This document shows, piece by piece, positions 1-8,010 of a DNA stretch of 64,000 nt. The stretch lies in the NCBI GenBank assembly GCA_050633785.1, contig JBOEHE010000001.1, forward strand, positions 1 through 64,000, read 5' to 3'. The translations under genes were made by a program, and so were the position numbers. Numbering within the stretch: the stretch's first letter is position 1; each line of letters starts with the position of its first letter. The notes below the pieces were generated by a model, which made no database searches, was not told the DNA's origin, and was given only the letters and a program-made list of their open reading frames with translations. The DNA is from CALKZN01 sp050633785. GTDB lineage: Bacteria > Pseudomonadota > Gammaproteobacteria > Arenicellales > Arenicellaceae.

Positions 1-208
1 TCAACAATACACAACACCAAAATGCCTTCTTATATTGGTTAATAAATCTCTCAAACATCTTTCATCTCCTGCTATATCGATAGCAACACTAAACCCATTC
101 AATCTATCAAGTGTCCAAATCTCTCAACACAAAGAAAAGGGTTACCAAATTTATTCTCAACATAAACATACCCAACCATCCCTGTTGAAAGACCAGCCCC
201 AATTCACC

Positions 209-1222
209 CTACTTCAGAAATGAGGTATCAATATACTTACTGTAGTCTGACTTTTCCGGGAACTCATCAGTGGCAAACATCTTTCCCATAAAAGGTAACA
301 ACCGCGTTGCCAGACCATCTTCGCTGAAATAGGCATTCAACTGTTCTTCAACCGTTGGAAAGGTAAAACCGGTGATTTGCGCCATGGCTCTTTCCGGCGT
401 CAGGCCAGCATCTTTAGCAATGACATTAATTTTTGATTTATCTCTGGCAAACGCAGCATTGGCTTCGGCTGTTACTTTAAGAAAGCGGCGCAGGGCTTCG
501 GGCTTTTCTCGTGCAAACTTTTCAGTAACCGATATAACATCAAATGATATGATCCCGGCATCCTTTTTTTCTGCAGCCGTTAAAATAGGTTTCCCCACTC
601 GCTTCATCTTGGAAATAGAGTTTTGGCCAAAAGCACAGGCTGCCGCGACTTCTGTTTCGAGCATCATAAATGCTGCATCCGCAGGATTCTGATCAATCAA
701 TTCAAGTTTATTGATATCCACATCCAGATAACGCATCGTCATACGAAAACCGAATTCAGCCATGCTCTTTAAAGGAATGGCTACTTTTTTGCCTTCCAGA
801 TCTTTTATATTCTTTTTGGTGATTCCTAGAGCATTGCGAATCATGCATTCATCTGCGGAATCATAAGCAACAGCGATACCAACAATCTTAATCGGTGCAT
901 TGGCATTGACCGCACTGACAAATGGCGCCATGCCCTGACTGAAAGCAATATCAATTTCACCAGCAACCATAGCTTCAGCCATCTTTGCACCACTGCTGTA
1001 AAAGCCCCAGTTAACTTTTTCACCCAAAGCCTGGTCATAGGTTTTTTCTACTTTGGCAATTTGCAAGGGGGTTGCCCATTCCAGAAAATCAGCGACATTT
1101 ACCTCAGCAAATGCCGGAGGTATAACGAGAAGCATGGCGACAACGGTCGGAAAAAAAATAACCCGTTTTTTTATACGGTGAAACAGGTCAGAACACTCTT
1201 TACGTTTATTTTTATTTTTCAT
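209..1222 (-). CDS. Taurine/nitrate-type ABC transporter substrate-binding protein
   Basis: Periplasmic binding protein of the NitT/TauT (TauA, SsuA-like) family, 337 residues, which would deliver a small organic anion to an ABC permease. The chosen ATG has GAGGAA about 9 bases upstream; an in-frame start 12 codons earlier lacks this. A basic N-terminus and hydrophobic segment ending near AFAEVN form the signal peptide. The mature part opens with a substrate-mimic region (FLEWATPLQIAK), then the family's pattern of 'amount of binding protein found' (AEAMVAGEIDIAFSQG) and 'interrogation of permanence' (DLEGKKVAIPLKS). No permease or ATPase gene follows within the 208 bases before the window edge, so partners may lie outside. 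The substrate (taurine, a sulfonate or another small anion) cannot be fixed from sequence alone. Confidence 0.85.
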   Translation of the reverse strand: MKNKNKRKECSDLFHRIKKRVIFFPTVVAMLLVIPPAFAEVNVADFLEWATPLQIAKVEKTYDQALGEKVNWGFYSSGAKMAEAMVAGEIDIAFSQGMAPFVSAVNANAPIKIVGIAVAYDSADECMIRNALGITKKNIKDLEGKKVAIPLKSMAEFGFRMTMRYLDVDINKLELIDQNPADAAFMMLETEVAAACAFGQNSISKMKRVGKPILTAAEKKDAGIISFDVISVTEKFAREKPEALRRFLKVTAEANAAFARDKSKINVIAKDAGLTPERAMAQITGFTFPTVEEQLNAYFSEDGLATRLLPFMGKMFATDEFPEKSDYSKYIDTSFLK

Positions 1223-1470
1223 ACAACACTTCCTCAGAATGTTTAGCTCACTAGGCAATTTCCACTCTCAGGGGTTGAGATCATCTATACGAATATTGGC
1301 GAATAACAAGCACTTACGTATTGATGTGAGTGGGACATGCTCTAACTAACTTACACAGAAACCCTCATACTGCATAGCTCCACTTTAGAGCGACAAATGA
1401 GTCCAATACGTTTAAAATGGCAAATCATACACCGCTAAAGCAGTCATTAATCCGCGTTTAACTGACACAT

Positions 1471-2268
1471 TCACTGCCCAAATAGCCCTTTAAGCTCAGC
1501 GATACTTTTATCAACCATTTTTTCCAAATCGCCGCGGCTATCAATATGATTAATTTCAGTATCGATAATTGCTTTCAATTCATTGGCGTATTCATAATCT
1601 CTTGAGATCATTAAATAAAATTTCTCAGATTGAGCCCCAGGCGCAGCTGCGAAACCCAGATTATTATCCTTAATATAGTTAATGCCCATATAGGCAAAAC
1701 CCACAAAAATTTCTGCTCGATCTAAAAACACATCACAGCGTTTTCTGACCGTCTTCTCAACTACCTGAGCCGTTTCTTTGGCACTTGTGTCAATATCTTC
1801 TGCTGGAATACCAAATTTGACGTAGTTATAGCCCAGCAAACCACAAACTTTGTATTTCTTGAAGTCTTCAACACTGTCAATTTCCAACCCATCAGGGAAG
1901 TTGTTTTTTGAATAAAAATAGCTTGGCGTCACCGTATAATAATACCGAGTCAGCAAATAGGTTTTTTCCCGTTCCGGATTACTACCGGCACTCAATGCTA
2001 TCTGATATTTTTTTCCATGTTTTGCCCAGTGCAGGCAACGCTTCCATGGCAGCATAACCACTTTTGAGACCAAGTCATGCTTTTCCAATATTTGCTTGAG
2101 TATATCAACATCATAACCCGCAACATCATCCTGTGGTGTCACATAGGTATATGGTGGCCAACCAGCATCATCACCACATGACCTGATAATGGTACCCTCA
2201 GGAATGGCAGCCGCACAGGTAATAGAAAACAAAACACTGGCCCAAATTATCAACTTCAATATAAACAT
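1471..2268 (-). CDS. Family 3 periplasmic solute-binding protein (amino-acid type)
   Basis: A 265-residue SBP_bac_3-like protein. The ATG chosen has GGAGG seven bases upstream (TTGGAGGATAGT before ATG) and begins a clear signal peptide (MFILKLIIWASVLF) cleaved near CAAA; a longer frame adds 12 residues with no ribosome site. The mature protein starts with RSCGDDAGWPPYTY, the usual first strand and ligand-contact region of polar amino-acid binding proteins, followed by AGYDVDILKQIL. No transporter genes adjoin it. Proteins of this kind that stand alone in gammaproteobacteria often serve as sensory or orphan receptors rather than transport subunits; that is inference here. It is separated from the preceding binding-protein gene by about 250 bases and belongs to a different family, so the two are not an obvious operon. 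Confidence 0.8.
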   Translation of the reverse strand: MFILKLIIWASVLFSITCAAAIPEGTIIRSCGDDAGWPPYTYVTPQDDVAGYDVDILKQILEKHDLVSKVVMLPWKRCLHWAKHGKKYQIALSAGSNPEREKTYLLTRYYYTVTPSYFYSKNNFPDGLEIDSVEDFKKYKVCGLLGYNYVKFGIPAEDIDTSAKETAQVVEKTVRKRCDVFLDRAEIFVGFAYMGINYIKDNNLGFAAAPGAQSEKFYLMISRDYEYANELKAIIDTEINHIDSRGDLEKMVDKSIAELKGLFGQ

Positions 2269-2444
2269 ACTATCCTCCAAGCAATTGTTATTTACGCCGA
2301 TCAACTACTCAATAGTAATTGCCTATCAGCATTTACAGACCCAACCACTTGTCAGATATAGGTTTAAATAAACCTGTTTATCTACCTTCCGCTATTAATT
2401 CCTCATTTACATTTAAACACCACTAGAAACAGCACTGTTATTAA

Positions 2445-2981
2445 TTATTCAATATCACGATAAAAATTTTCCAGATCATCTTTAAACTTCAGATGTTTGG
2501 CCAAATTCTTAATCAAATCGTTCTGCGAAGGACTTTTGTCCATTTCCCGATCAAAGATAACATCACCTATAGGCCCAACAGCAGACAAAAAAGCCTCTTT
2601 GATTTGATGTAAAGTTGTTTGATTAATGCCTGTTTCCAAACTTTCAACAGAGCCTGAACCCTGTGCCGAAGAAAGTTCGGAGGATACTCCAGGTTTCAAA
2701 TAGTCCACAACCCTGGCAACATCGGGCAACTTATCGTAGTCCTCAGGGATTTTATTAGGGTGGAAACCAAACTTAATGTTCTCGATGTGTTTTATAGCTT
2801 TAACCGCATCAACACCCGATAGCTGATCATACTTAATAGCGACAATCGCACCCATTTCGACATAGATATACACAAACCCGGGACGATCCTGCAGCATACC
2901 AATAATGGCACCATTTTCTTTTTGATTTATAACTTCGATAATCTTATCGACAAACTCGTCATAACTCGTACTATCAGCCAT
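2445..2981 (-). CDS. PATAN/DUF4388-like protein with a C-terminal DUF8082-like helical domain
   Basis: A 178-residue soluble protein with no signal peptide. Residues 1-75 (GAIIGMLQDRPGFVYIYVEMGAIVAIKYDQLSG then IKHIENIKFGFHPN) follow the pattern of PATAN/DUF4388 domains, in which a strand-rich core ends in a 'G-x-F-x-F' edge. Residues 125-178 (IKEAFLSAVGPIGDVIFDREM through LENFYRDIE) resemble the small helical DUF8082 domain often appended to signalling proteins. A serine/glycine-rich linker joins them. GGAGG precedes the ATG. It is divergent from the HAMP protein gene, 292 AT-rich bases apart. Domain calls are by eye; function is unknown, but the architecture suggests an adaptor in a regulatory pathway. 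Confidence 0.6.
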   Translation of the reverse strand: MADSTSYDEFVDKIIEVINQKENGAIIGMLQDRPGFVYIYVEMGAIVAIKYDQLSGVDAVKAIKHIENIKFGFHPNKIPEDYDKLPDVARVVDYLKPGVSSELSSAQGSGSVESLETGINQTTLHQIKEAFLSAVGPIGDVIFDREMDKSPSQNDLIKNLAKHLKFKDDLENFYRDIE

Positions 2982-3273
2982 CTTTCCTCCAACGCCTATA
3001 TTTTTTCTCTATCATAAAACTTACATTCACTCTTATAAATAGAAATCAATAATTATCGTATTAAATAAAATTCTAGCCTAAAACAACAATTCTGCTGGCT
3101 TTAATTAAATAAAATAGCAAAATTGTCATTTTATACCATAAATGAGACATATATTATTCTCATAATATAAAAATTGGACAGATCAAACTTTCATATCCTA
3201 AGATTAAATACGATTAAACCCTAAATATAGACTCACCGTACGCTAAATGCGGAATCTTTGAGGCATTCATATT

Positions 3274-4050
3274 ATGAAAAAGAAATCGAGCAAAACAGAC
3301 AAAACAAAAGTTAAATCCAAAAAACGTTCTGGTCTGTTTCGTAGCATCCAAACCAAAGTAATTTTCTTCCTGGTGTTATTGACCACTGTGATTCTGGTTT
3401 ACTTTGGTCTGTATCAGATTTTTAAAATCAATGAAGAATTGGATATCCAGTTGACATTAACCAATCAAAATACAGCTAAACGCCTGAGTAATCATATCGA
3501 GTTAGCCATGTGGACTCTTGACCGAGAATCAGTCAACAAATCTATCGAGTCTGAATTTCTCAACAAAGATATCTATGCCATAGCAGTCAATTCCGCAGAA
3601 GAGGGTTTATACGTCGGCCTGACTCGTGATGATAACTGGAAAATTACTGAATATACAGATAATGACTTTACTGAGACCTTGCGTTCTCGTGATGACTTAA
3701 TTGCATCTACCAAACGCATCTCGCATAAAGGTGGTGGAATTCTGGGTGATGTCGTCTCATTTTCAACCAAACGTTACAACGAAGAACGCATCCAACAGCA
3801 GTATAAAAACCAGGCTTTTGTTATTTTAACGATTGGCCTAATTTTGATTCTGGTTACTTTTGTGGTGCTGCAATTCTTTGTTATTAACCCTATGAGAAAA
3901 TTGAGCGAAATCGCACGACAGATGAGTCGCGGCAATTATTTCGAAAACCTTGAAGCAAAATCGGGTGATGAAATTGGTGAATTGTCCAGTGCGTTGAATA
4001 TGCTTAACAAGAGTTATCAAGTAGCCAGAGAACAAGTAAAATCGACTTAA
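3274..4050 (+). CDS. HAMP-domain membrane sensor lacking an output domain
   Basis: A 258-residue inner-membrane protein. A strongly basic N-terminus (about 22 residues rich in Lys) leads into TM1 (about 28-50, VIFFLVLLTTVILVYFGLY), a periplasmic region of about 130 residues, TM2 (about 182-204, AFVILTIGLILILVTFVVL) and a HAMP domain (about 205-255, INPMRKLSEIARQMSRGN then SGDEIGELSSALNML). The chain stops immediately after HAMP, so no kinase, GGDEF or methyl-accepting domain is encoded; the next sequence is a hairpin rather than a continuing frame. GAGG lies 11 bases before the ATG. The periplasmic part looks like the sensor region of chemoreceptors and histidine kinases. It may relay to a partner by helix contact, possibly the divergent PATAN-like protein; this is speculation. 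Confidence 0.75.
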   Translation: MKKKSSKTDKTKVKSKKRSGLFRSIQTKVIFFLVLLTTVILVYFGLYQIFKINEELDIQLTLTNQNTAKRLSNHIELAMWTLDRESVNKSIESEFLNKDIYAIAVNSAEEGLYVGLTRDDNWKITEYTDNDFTETLRSRDDLIASTKRISHKGGGILGDVVSFSTKRYNEERIQQQYKNQAFVILTIGLILILVTFVVLQFFVINPMRKLSEIARQMSRGNYFENLEAKSGDEIGELSSALNMLNKSYQVAREQVKST

Positions 4051-4090
4051 CTTACTTCTGGTCAGCTAATTCCGACTTATTATATTCGAA

Positions 4091-4120
4091 CCTTGACCTG
4101 CCGCTAAAGGCAGGTCAAGG
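4091..4120. terminator. Perfect 12-bp hairpin between convergent genes
   Basis: CCTTGACCTGCC, a 6-base loop (GCTAAA) and GGCAGGTCAAGG form a perfect stem 40 bases after the HAMP gene and 73 bases beyond the end of the sigma-factor gene on the other strand. There is no strong U-tract on either side, so it may be a bidirectional terminator or an mRNA 3'-end stabiliser. Confidence 0.5.
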
Positions 4121-4192
4121 TGATATCATTTCTACAATTAAAAAACCACATTGGCCCCGGCCCCTCTGAACAGCCATTTATATTATGCAAAC

Positions 4193-4924
4193 CTAAGACT
4201 TATACGAATGTAAATACTGCATAACATTAAAGACAATTTCATCACAGTGTTGTCCACCGAATTCATAAATTTCAGTATTATTTTGCTCATAGTGTTCAAG
4301 AATCTGTTTCTGCAGCAAGGCTTTAGCCCGAAAGTAGCGGGTTTTTACAGTGGCATTATTCAGATCTAAAATTTCTGCAGTTTCTCGAACCGTCAACTGT
4401 TCAACACCTCGTAGAATAAAGACCATTCTAAAAGCATCAGGCAACTTATCAATATAACGATTAAGCTGGGCTCTTAATTGTTTATTTTCCACCACAGAAT
4501 CTGGTGATCTTTTTTCATTACCCCATTCGTTCATTGCATCATCCTCAATCCGATTAGGCCGATGTTCGCGTTCAGGAATGGCGGTTTCATGCTTGAGTTT
4601 CCTGAGTTGCATCAAGGCTTCGTTTTTTGTGATAACCGATAGCCATGCTGCAAACCCTGTTTCACCTTTAAATTGTGTAAGCTTCTGATAGGCTTTTATA
4701 TGAGCTTCCTGAACAACATCCATGGCCAGACCGTCATCCATGACGATTGAGCGTGCTATACGGAATAAACGCTGGTTATAGCGCCGCATGATTACCTGAT
4801 AAGCATCCAACTCACCCGCAACAATCCGTTTTACGATAGAGTAATCACTCGCCGATTCGACACTGGAACTGTCCTGCACTGAGACTGTTCTTTGTTTTAC
4901 TGATTCAATTTGACTATTTTTCAT
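4193..4924 (-). CDS. ECF-type RNA polymerase sigma factor
   Basis: Extracytoplasmic-function sigma factor of about 243 residues, longer than the usual 170-200. Region 2 is clear (AYQVIMRRYNQRLFRIARSI, then DVVQEAHIKAYQKL and GFAAWLSVITKNEAL). A 30-residue linker leads to region 4 (YIDKLPDAFRMVFILRGVEQLTVRETAEILDLNNATVKTRYFRAKALL). A C-terminal tail holds FGGQHCDEIVFNVM, a short motif seen in some ECF sigmas with a single Cys. The ATG used overlaps the upstream cytochrome stop codon as TAATG; a GTG three codons earlier is also possible. No anti-sigma gene is adjacent. It is last in an operon with the ferritin-like and cytochrome c genes. The trigger is unknown; redox or metal stress would fit the company. 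Confidence 0.9.
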   Translation of the reverse strand: MKNSQIESVKQRTVSVQDSSSVESASDYSIVKRIVAGELDAYQVIMRRYNQRLFRIARSIVMDDGLAMDVVQEAHIKAYQKLTQFKGETGFAAWLSVITKNEALMQLRKLKHETAIPEREHRPNRIEDDAMNEWGNEKRSPDSVVENKQLRAQLNRYIDKLPDAFRMVFILRGVEQLTVRETAEILDLNNATVKTRYFRAKALLQKQILEHYEQNNTEIYEFGGQHCDEIVFNVMQYLHSYKS

Positions 4925-5346
4925 TACTTGCACTCATTGGATTGAGACTGCCTACGTATATACGCTATCAACAGTTGTCGTTTGCCAGCATCACTGATAC
5001 CAGCAAAACCCATGGTTGTCCCTGGCACTACCGTTAACGGTGATGCCAGGAACTGATCCAGTGTCACCTCATCCCACACCAGCTTGGACTCGCGCATTGC
5101 TTGAGAATACTCAAAGTCCGGAACGACACCAGCACGCCTCCCAAACACCCCACAATGTTTTGGTCCTGTACGGTTATATGAAAAAGAATGACAACCAATA
5201 CACTGATTATAGACCTCTTGCCCTGAATCAGCGCCATAGGCCGATACAATTGAACTTGAGACTACAATAAGTACGCAACTCAATATCAAACCAGCTACCA
5301 ACATTAGTGCTTTATTTCGCAGCGCCGAAGTTGTCATAAACATCAT
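4924..5346 (-). CDS. Class I c-type cytochrome (c2-like)
   Basis: A secreted or membrane-anchored monoheme cytochrome c of 140 residues. After an N-terminal signal segment (about residues 10-36) the heme site is C49-x-x-C52-H53 (CIGCH) and the probable axial Met is in PGTTMGFAGI (Met112), as in mitochondrial-like c and c2 cytochromes. TGPKHCGVFGRRAG is the usual loop after the heme site; it carries an extra Cys65. The gene starts 28 bases after the ferritin-like gene and its stop overlaps the sigma-factor start by one base, so the three are surely co-transcribed. Maturation would need the Ccm system encoded at 30.5-37.4 kb. It probably donates or accepts electrons in the periplasm; partners are not known. 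Confidence 0.9.
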   Translation of the reverse strand: MMFMTTSALRNKALMLVAGLILSCVLIVVSSSIVSAYGADSGQEVYNQCIGCHSFSYNRTGPKHCGVFGRRAGVVPDFEYSQAMRESKLVWDEVTLDQFLASPLTVVPGTTMGFAGISDAGKRQLLIAYIRRQSQSNECK

Positions 5347-5374
5347 AATTCACCGATAATAGTTTAAGAGTTTA

Positions 5375-5971
5375 TCAAGAGAAAAAAGCACCTGGCACCG
5401 GATCCAACCCTAGGGCGTTGCGCAGCACAGCCCAATGCATTGCTTCATCAGCCAGAATACTGGCAGCAGCAGCGGATAAATCTCGATTTTCAAAAGCAGG
5501 AATTGCTCCTGCATAAGCACTCACGGCTCCTCGTTCTAAACCAGCCGCAAATTCCAGAACGTCTTTTTGTTGTTTAAGTTTTTCAACTGGAAATTGATAA
5601 CTCTTTTTAGCACCAGCCGCACTTCCCCCAAGCTGGGTAACAGCTTTGGATAATGCATCTATATGCTCCTTATGGTGTCCTTGGAATGCCACAGCCACAT
5701 TCAAAACCCCAGTTTCCAACAATCCACTTTCAGCTCCTAACTGATAGGCAGCAACTGCTTCATGCTCAGCAGCAATTGCCGTGTTTAATATACGAATGTC
5801 CTGTTCGACCTGCTTGCTGCTATCTCCATCCTTAGCCAAGGCATTAGTCCCAACACCAGCCAACAAAGTGACCGCTGTAGCAGACATCGTAAGTTGACCC
5901 GATCGTTGTATGAACTTTCTTCTGGAATCCTGCAGTGTTTCAAGAAATAATGAATTTTTTGGAGTTTTCAT
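5375..5971 (-). CDS. Tat-exported ferritin-like protein (DUF4439-type)
   Basis: A 198-residue protein starting with a twin-arginine signal (SRRKFIQ at residues 16-22, followed by a hydrophobic Ala/Leu/Val stretch to about 46). The mature region is a four-helix ferritin-like fold: AAEHEAVAAYQ (about 68-77), FQGHHKEHIDAL (about 96-107), GLERGAVSAYA and LADEAMHWAVLRNALG, carrying the spaced Glu and His residues that bind a di-iron centre in this superfamily. AGAGGA precedes the ATG. First gene of an operon with a cytochrome c and an ECF sigma factor. Tat export implies folding, and probably metal loading, before transport. The family is widespread but its reaction is not established; oxidant defence or periplasmic metal handling are guesses. 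Confidence 0.85.
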   Translation of the reverse strand: MKTPKNSLFLETLQDSRRKFIQRSGQLTMSATAVTLLAGVGTNALAKDGDSSKQVEQDIRILNTAIAAEHEAVAAYQLGAESGLLETGVLNVAVAFQGHHKEHIDALSKAVTQLGGSAAGAKKSYQFPVEKLKQQKDVLEFAAGLERGAVSAYAGAIPAFENRDLSAAAASILADEAMHWAVLRNALGLDPVPGAFFS

Positions 5972-6037
5972 CGTTTGTGTCCTCTTGGTTACATAAAAAC
6001 ATAATTAGTTCTTAATAAATGCTCACACAAAGCAAAA

Positions 6038-6044
6038 GGTTCCC
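6038..6044 (-). promoter_or_regulatory. Candidate ECF sigma -35 element before the ferritin-like gene
   Basis: On the minus strand GGGAACC stands 66 bases upstream of the ferritin-like start codon. This is the classical ECF -35 core. The -10 about 16 bases further on (around GTGTGAG) is not a good match, so the call rests on the -35 and on the sigma gene being in the operon. Confidence 0.35.
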
Positions 6045-6103
6045 GAAAACAGAAAAATAATCGACTTTTCTAAGTCAACACCCGTGATATTTCAATCTAA
6101 TAC

Positions 6104-6117
6104 GCTTGAGCTCAAGC
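6104..6117. promoter_or_regulatory. Perfect 14-bp palindrome upstream of the ferritin-like operon
   Basis: GCTTGAGCTCAAGC, fully symmetric, lies about 60 bases upstream of the candidate ECF -35 and 77 bases beyond the rsgA stop on the same strand. It could be an operator for a dimeric regulator or part of the rsgA 3' end; nothing in the sequence decides. Confidence 0.3.
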
Positions 6118-6193
6118 CCACTTCCCTGTCGCTATAACGCTTATCCTATCGCTCAATAAAACCACCTTACCCGTTTTATTTATACAGACTTAA

Positions 6194-7141
6194 TCAACGA
6201 TAGCTTTCACTATCATCACTTTCATAAATAGATAAATAGCTGCTATAACGCGATTGTGCTATTTCATCAGTATTAACCGCTTGCTTCACTGCACATTTCG
6301 GTTCATTGATATGAACACAGTTACTGAATTTACAATAGGGTAAAACAGCGACCATCTCAGGAAAATACCGAGCGACTTGTTCCTTTTCCATATCAACAAT
6401 ACCAAAGCCTTTAATACCTGGTGTATCAATAATAAAACCGCCATTTGACAGATGGTACATTTCAGCGAAAGTAGTCGTGTGCTTGCCCTCGCCATATTGT
6501 TCTGAAACCTCACCTGTTTTTAGCAATAAGCCCTGTTCAACACCATTGATCAAAGTCGATTTACCAACACCACTGTGCCCTGAGAGCAAATTAACTTTTT
6601 TGGTTAAACGGTTGCGAAAGTGGTCAATATTCTCGGCATTCAAGGCCGACATTCGCAGACAATCATAACCGATTTCAGTATAAATACGTTCATAATCATC
6701 GAGCAAAGCCAAAGCGGTATCATCATAAGCATCTATTTTATTAAAAACGATAGTAACTGGAATACCATAGGCTTCAGCGGTCACCAGAAAACGGTCAATA
6801 AACGTTGTGGAAGTCGATGGCTCCGCCAATGTCACAATCAAATAAGCATGATCTATATTTGCGGCAATAATATGCGCCTGCCGTGACAGTTTAACCGATT
6901 TGCGAATGATACAGTTATGCCGGTCACCTATACGCCTGATAACACCTGTCCCATCATTCTTAAGCTCGAAATAAACACGATCGCCTACAGCCACGGGGTT
7001 CGTAGTACGCACATCCTGCATACGCAACTTACCTTTAATGCGACATTCGACCACAAAGTCTGCCTCTGCAAGAACTTGATGCAAGCTTCCTGTTGAACGC
7101 ATGACGATGCCTTGGTGTAAATCGTTGGGTGTTTTTTTCAA
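6194..7141 (-). CDS. rsgA: Ribosome small-subunit-dependent GTPase RsgA
   Basis: Circularly permuted GTPase that acts late in 30S subunit assembly. An N-terminal OB fold (about 10-75) is followed by motifs in permuted order: G4 NKID (134-137), G1 GHSGVGKST (188-196) and G3 DTPG (239-242). The C-terminal zinc site has Cys270, Cys275, His277 and Cys283. Length 315 fits the family. The frame begins with TTG, with GAGAG about 8 bases before it; the first ATG, at codon 14, would remove the start of the OB fold, so the TTG is preferred. It follows no obvious operon partner; orn and asd, common neighbours elsewhere, are absent. Confidence 0.95.
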   Translation of the reverse strand: MKKTPNDLHQGIVMRSTGSLHQVLAEADFVVECRIKGKLRMQDVRTTNPVAVGDRVYFELKNDGTGVIRRIGDRHNCIIRKSVKLSRQAHIIAANIDHAYLIVTLAEPSTSTTFIDRFLVTAEAYGIPVTIVFNKIDAYDDTALALLDDYERIYTEIGYDCLRMSALNAENIDHFRNRLTKKVNLLSGHSGVGKSTLINGVEQGLLLKTGEVSEQYGEGKHTTTFAEMYHLSNGGFIIDTPGIKGFGIVDMEKEQVARYFPEMVAVLPYCKFSNCVHINEPKCAVKQAVNTDEIAQSRYSSYLSIYESDDSESYR

Positions 7142-7245
7142 ATAATGCTCTCTAGCAGTTGTTTGTATAGGACCTGAACTATTGGTTAGGTCTTATAAAA
7201 ACGCTATTTTATGCTGTTTTGCTGCAAGAGAGTATTTATATTTAT

Positions 7246-7692
7246 TCAACTTACCCGCCGAGATAGAAATAAACCTATAATCATCAAAACAATACCCAGC
7301 AGTCGAGCTGCAGATAGAGGTGTCGCTTGAGTATTAAACAAACCGAAATGGTCAATCAATGACGCAGATAGTATTTGCCCGAGAAGCACCAGAAAAATGG
7401 AATTACCCACGCCAAATCGAGGCACTAACCAGGTGATTGATAAAACATAGAAAGCAACAAACATTCCGCCTATATAGAGCTGCGGCGGTGCGGATTGAAA
7501 ACTCTTGATCGAAGGTATACCAGTAAGCAATGTAGCAAACAAAGCAATGATAAAAGCCCCTGAAAACAACACCATAGCAGCAGCGCTGGTCGACGCCAAG
7601 CGTAAACCGAGTGCGCTGCTGATGCTGGCCATAACAGGAATTCCAATGCCAGCAACCAGAGCAAGCACGGCATAATAAATGGTAGCTGACAT
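7246..7692 (-). CDS. YdcZ/DUF606-family small DMT membrane protein
   Basis: A 148-residue protein with about five hydrophobic helices, starting directly with a membrane segment (YYAVLALVAGIGIPVMASIS). It matches the DUF606 (YdcZ) branch of the drug/metabolite transporter superfamily: half-sized proteins with the signature 'ALGxRLxSxxAAAMVLFSGAF' and 'LLGQILSASLIDHFGLF'. Half-size DMT proteins usually work as dimers or with a sister subunit. It lies 10 bases downstream of a tautomerase gene on the same strand, so the two are probably co-transcribed and divergent from the LysR regulator. Substrate unknown. Confidence 0.8.
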   Translation of the reverse strand: MSATIYYAVLALVAGIGIPVMASISSALGLRLASTSAAAMVLFSGAFIIALFATLLTGIPSIKSFQSAPPQLYIGGMFVAFYVLSITWLVPRFGVGNSIFLVLLGQILSASLIDHFGLFNTQATPLSAARLLGIVLMIIGLFLSRRVS

Positions 7693-7702
7693 AAGCTCTA
7701 CC

Positions 7703-7909
7703 CTATTGGTCTGCTCGTGCTCTGCGAACCGTTACTGATTCCCCACCGATGCCCCAGCTGTCTGTTTCAACCACATCAATAGTAACCACAGTAGTTTCTG
7801 GGTTCTTATTCAGTTCACGTTGCAACAGATCGGTCACTGCACGGATCAATGTGGTTTTTTTCTCGGTTGTTAAGTTTTCAGGGGTAAGTTTAAAGTTAAC
7901 GTAGGGCAT
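7703..7909 (-). CDS. 4-oxalocrotonate tautomerase-like small enzyme
   Basis: A 68-residue protein of the tautomerase superfamily. Proline follows the initiator Met, giving the catalytic amino-terminal Pro after Met removal. The LTTEKKTTLIRAVTDLL helix and the strand with VVTIDVVETDSWGIGG follow the 4-OT fold. These enzymes work as hexamers or dimers of dimers on enol/keto substrates. First gene of a two-gene unit with a YdcZ-like protein and divergent from a LysR gene. The physiological substrate is unknown; an aromatic degradation pathway is not visible nearby. Confidence 0.8.
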   Translation of the reverse strand: MPYVNFKLTPENLTTEKKTTLIRAVTDLLQRELNKNPETTVVTIDVVETDSWGIGGESVTVRRARADQ

Positions 7910-7987
7910 GCTTATTCCTCTTGATTAATTGTCAAATCACAGCATAACAAAACATAGTAAGCAAAAATATTGATTGTTTTTACTTTT

Positions 7988-8010
7988 ATATATCAATATT
8001 ATTGATATAT
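7988..8010. promoter_or_regulatory. 23-bp near-perfect palindrome reaching into the LysR start codon
   Basis: Two 11-base arms, ATATATCAATA and TATTGATATAT, with one central base. The right arm contains the first two bases of the LysR ATG at 8009. It holds no Shine-Dalgarno sequence. The position suggests autoregulation, since LysR proteins bind dyads in their divergent promoters, but usually T-N11-A boxes further upstream. Confidence 0.5.

Noticed and set aside
35..223. 62-codon frame at the left edge
   Set aside because: Low-quality composition, no ribosome site, overlaps the end of the binding-protein gene.
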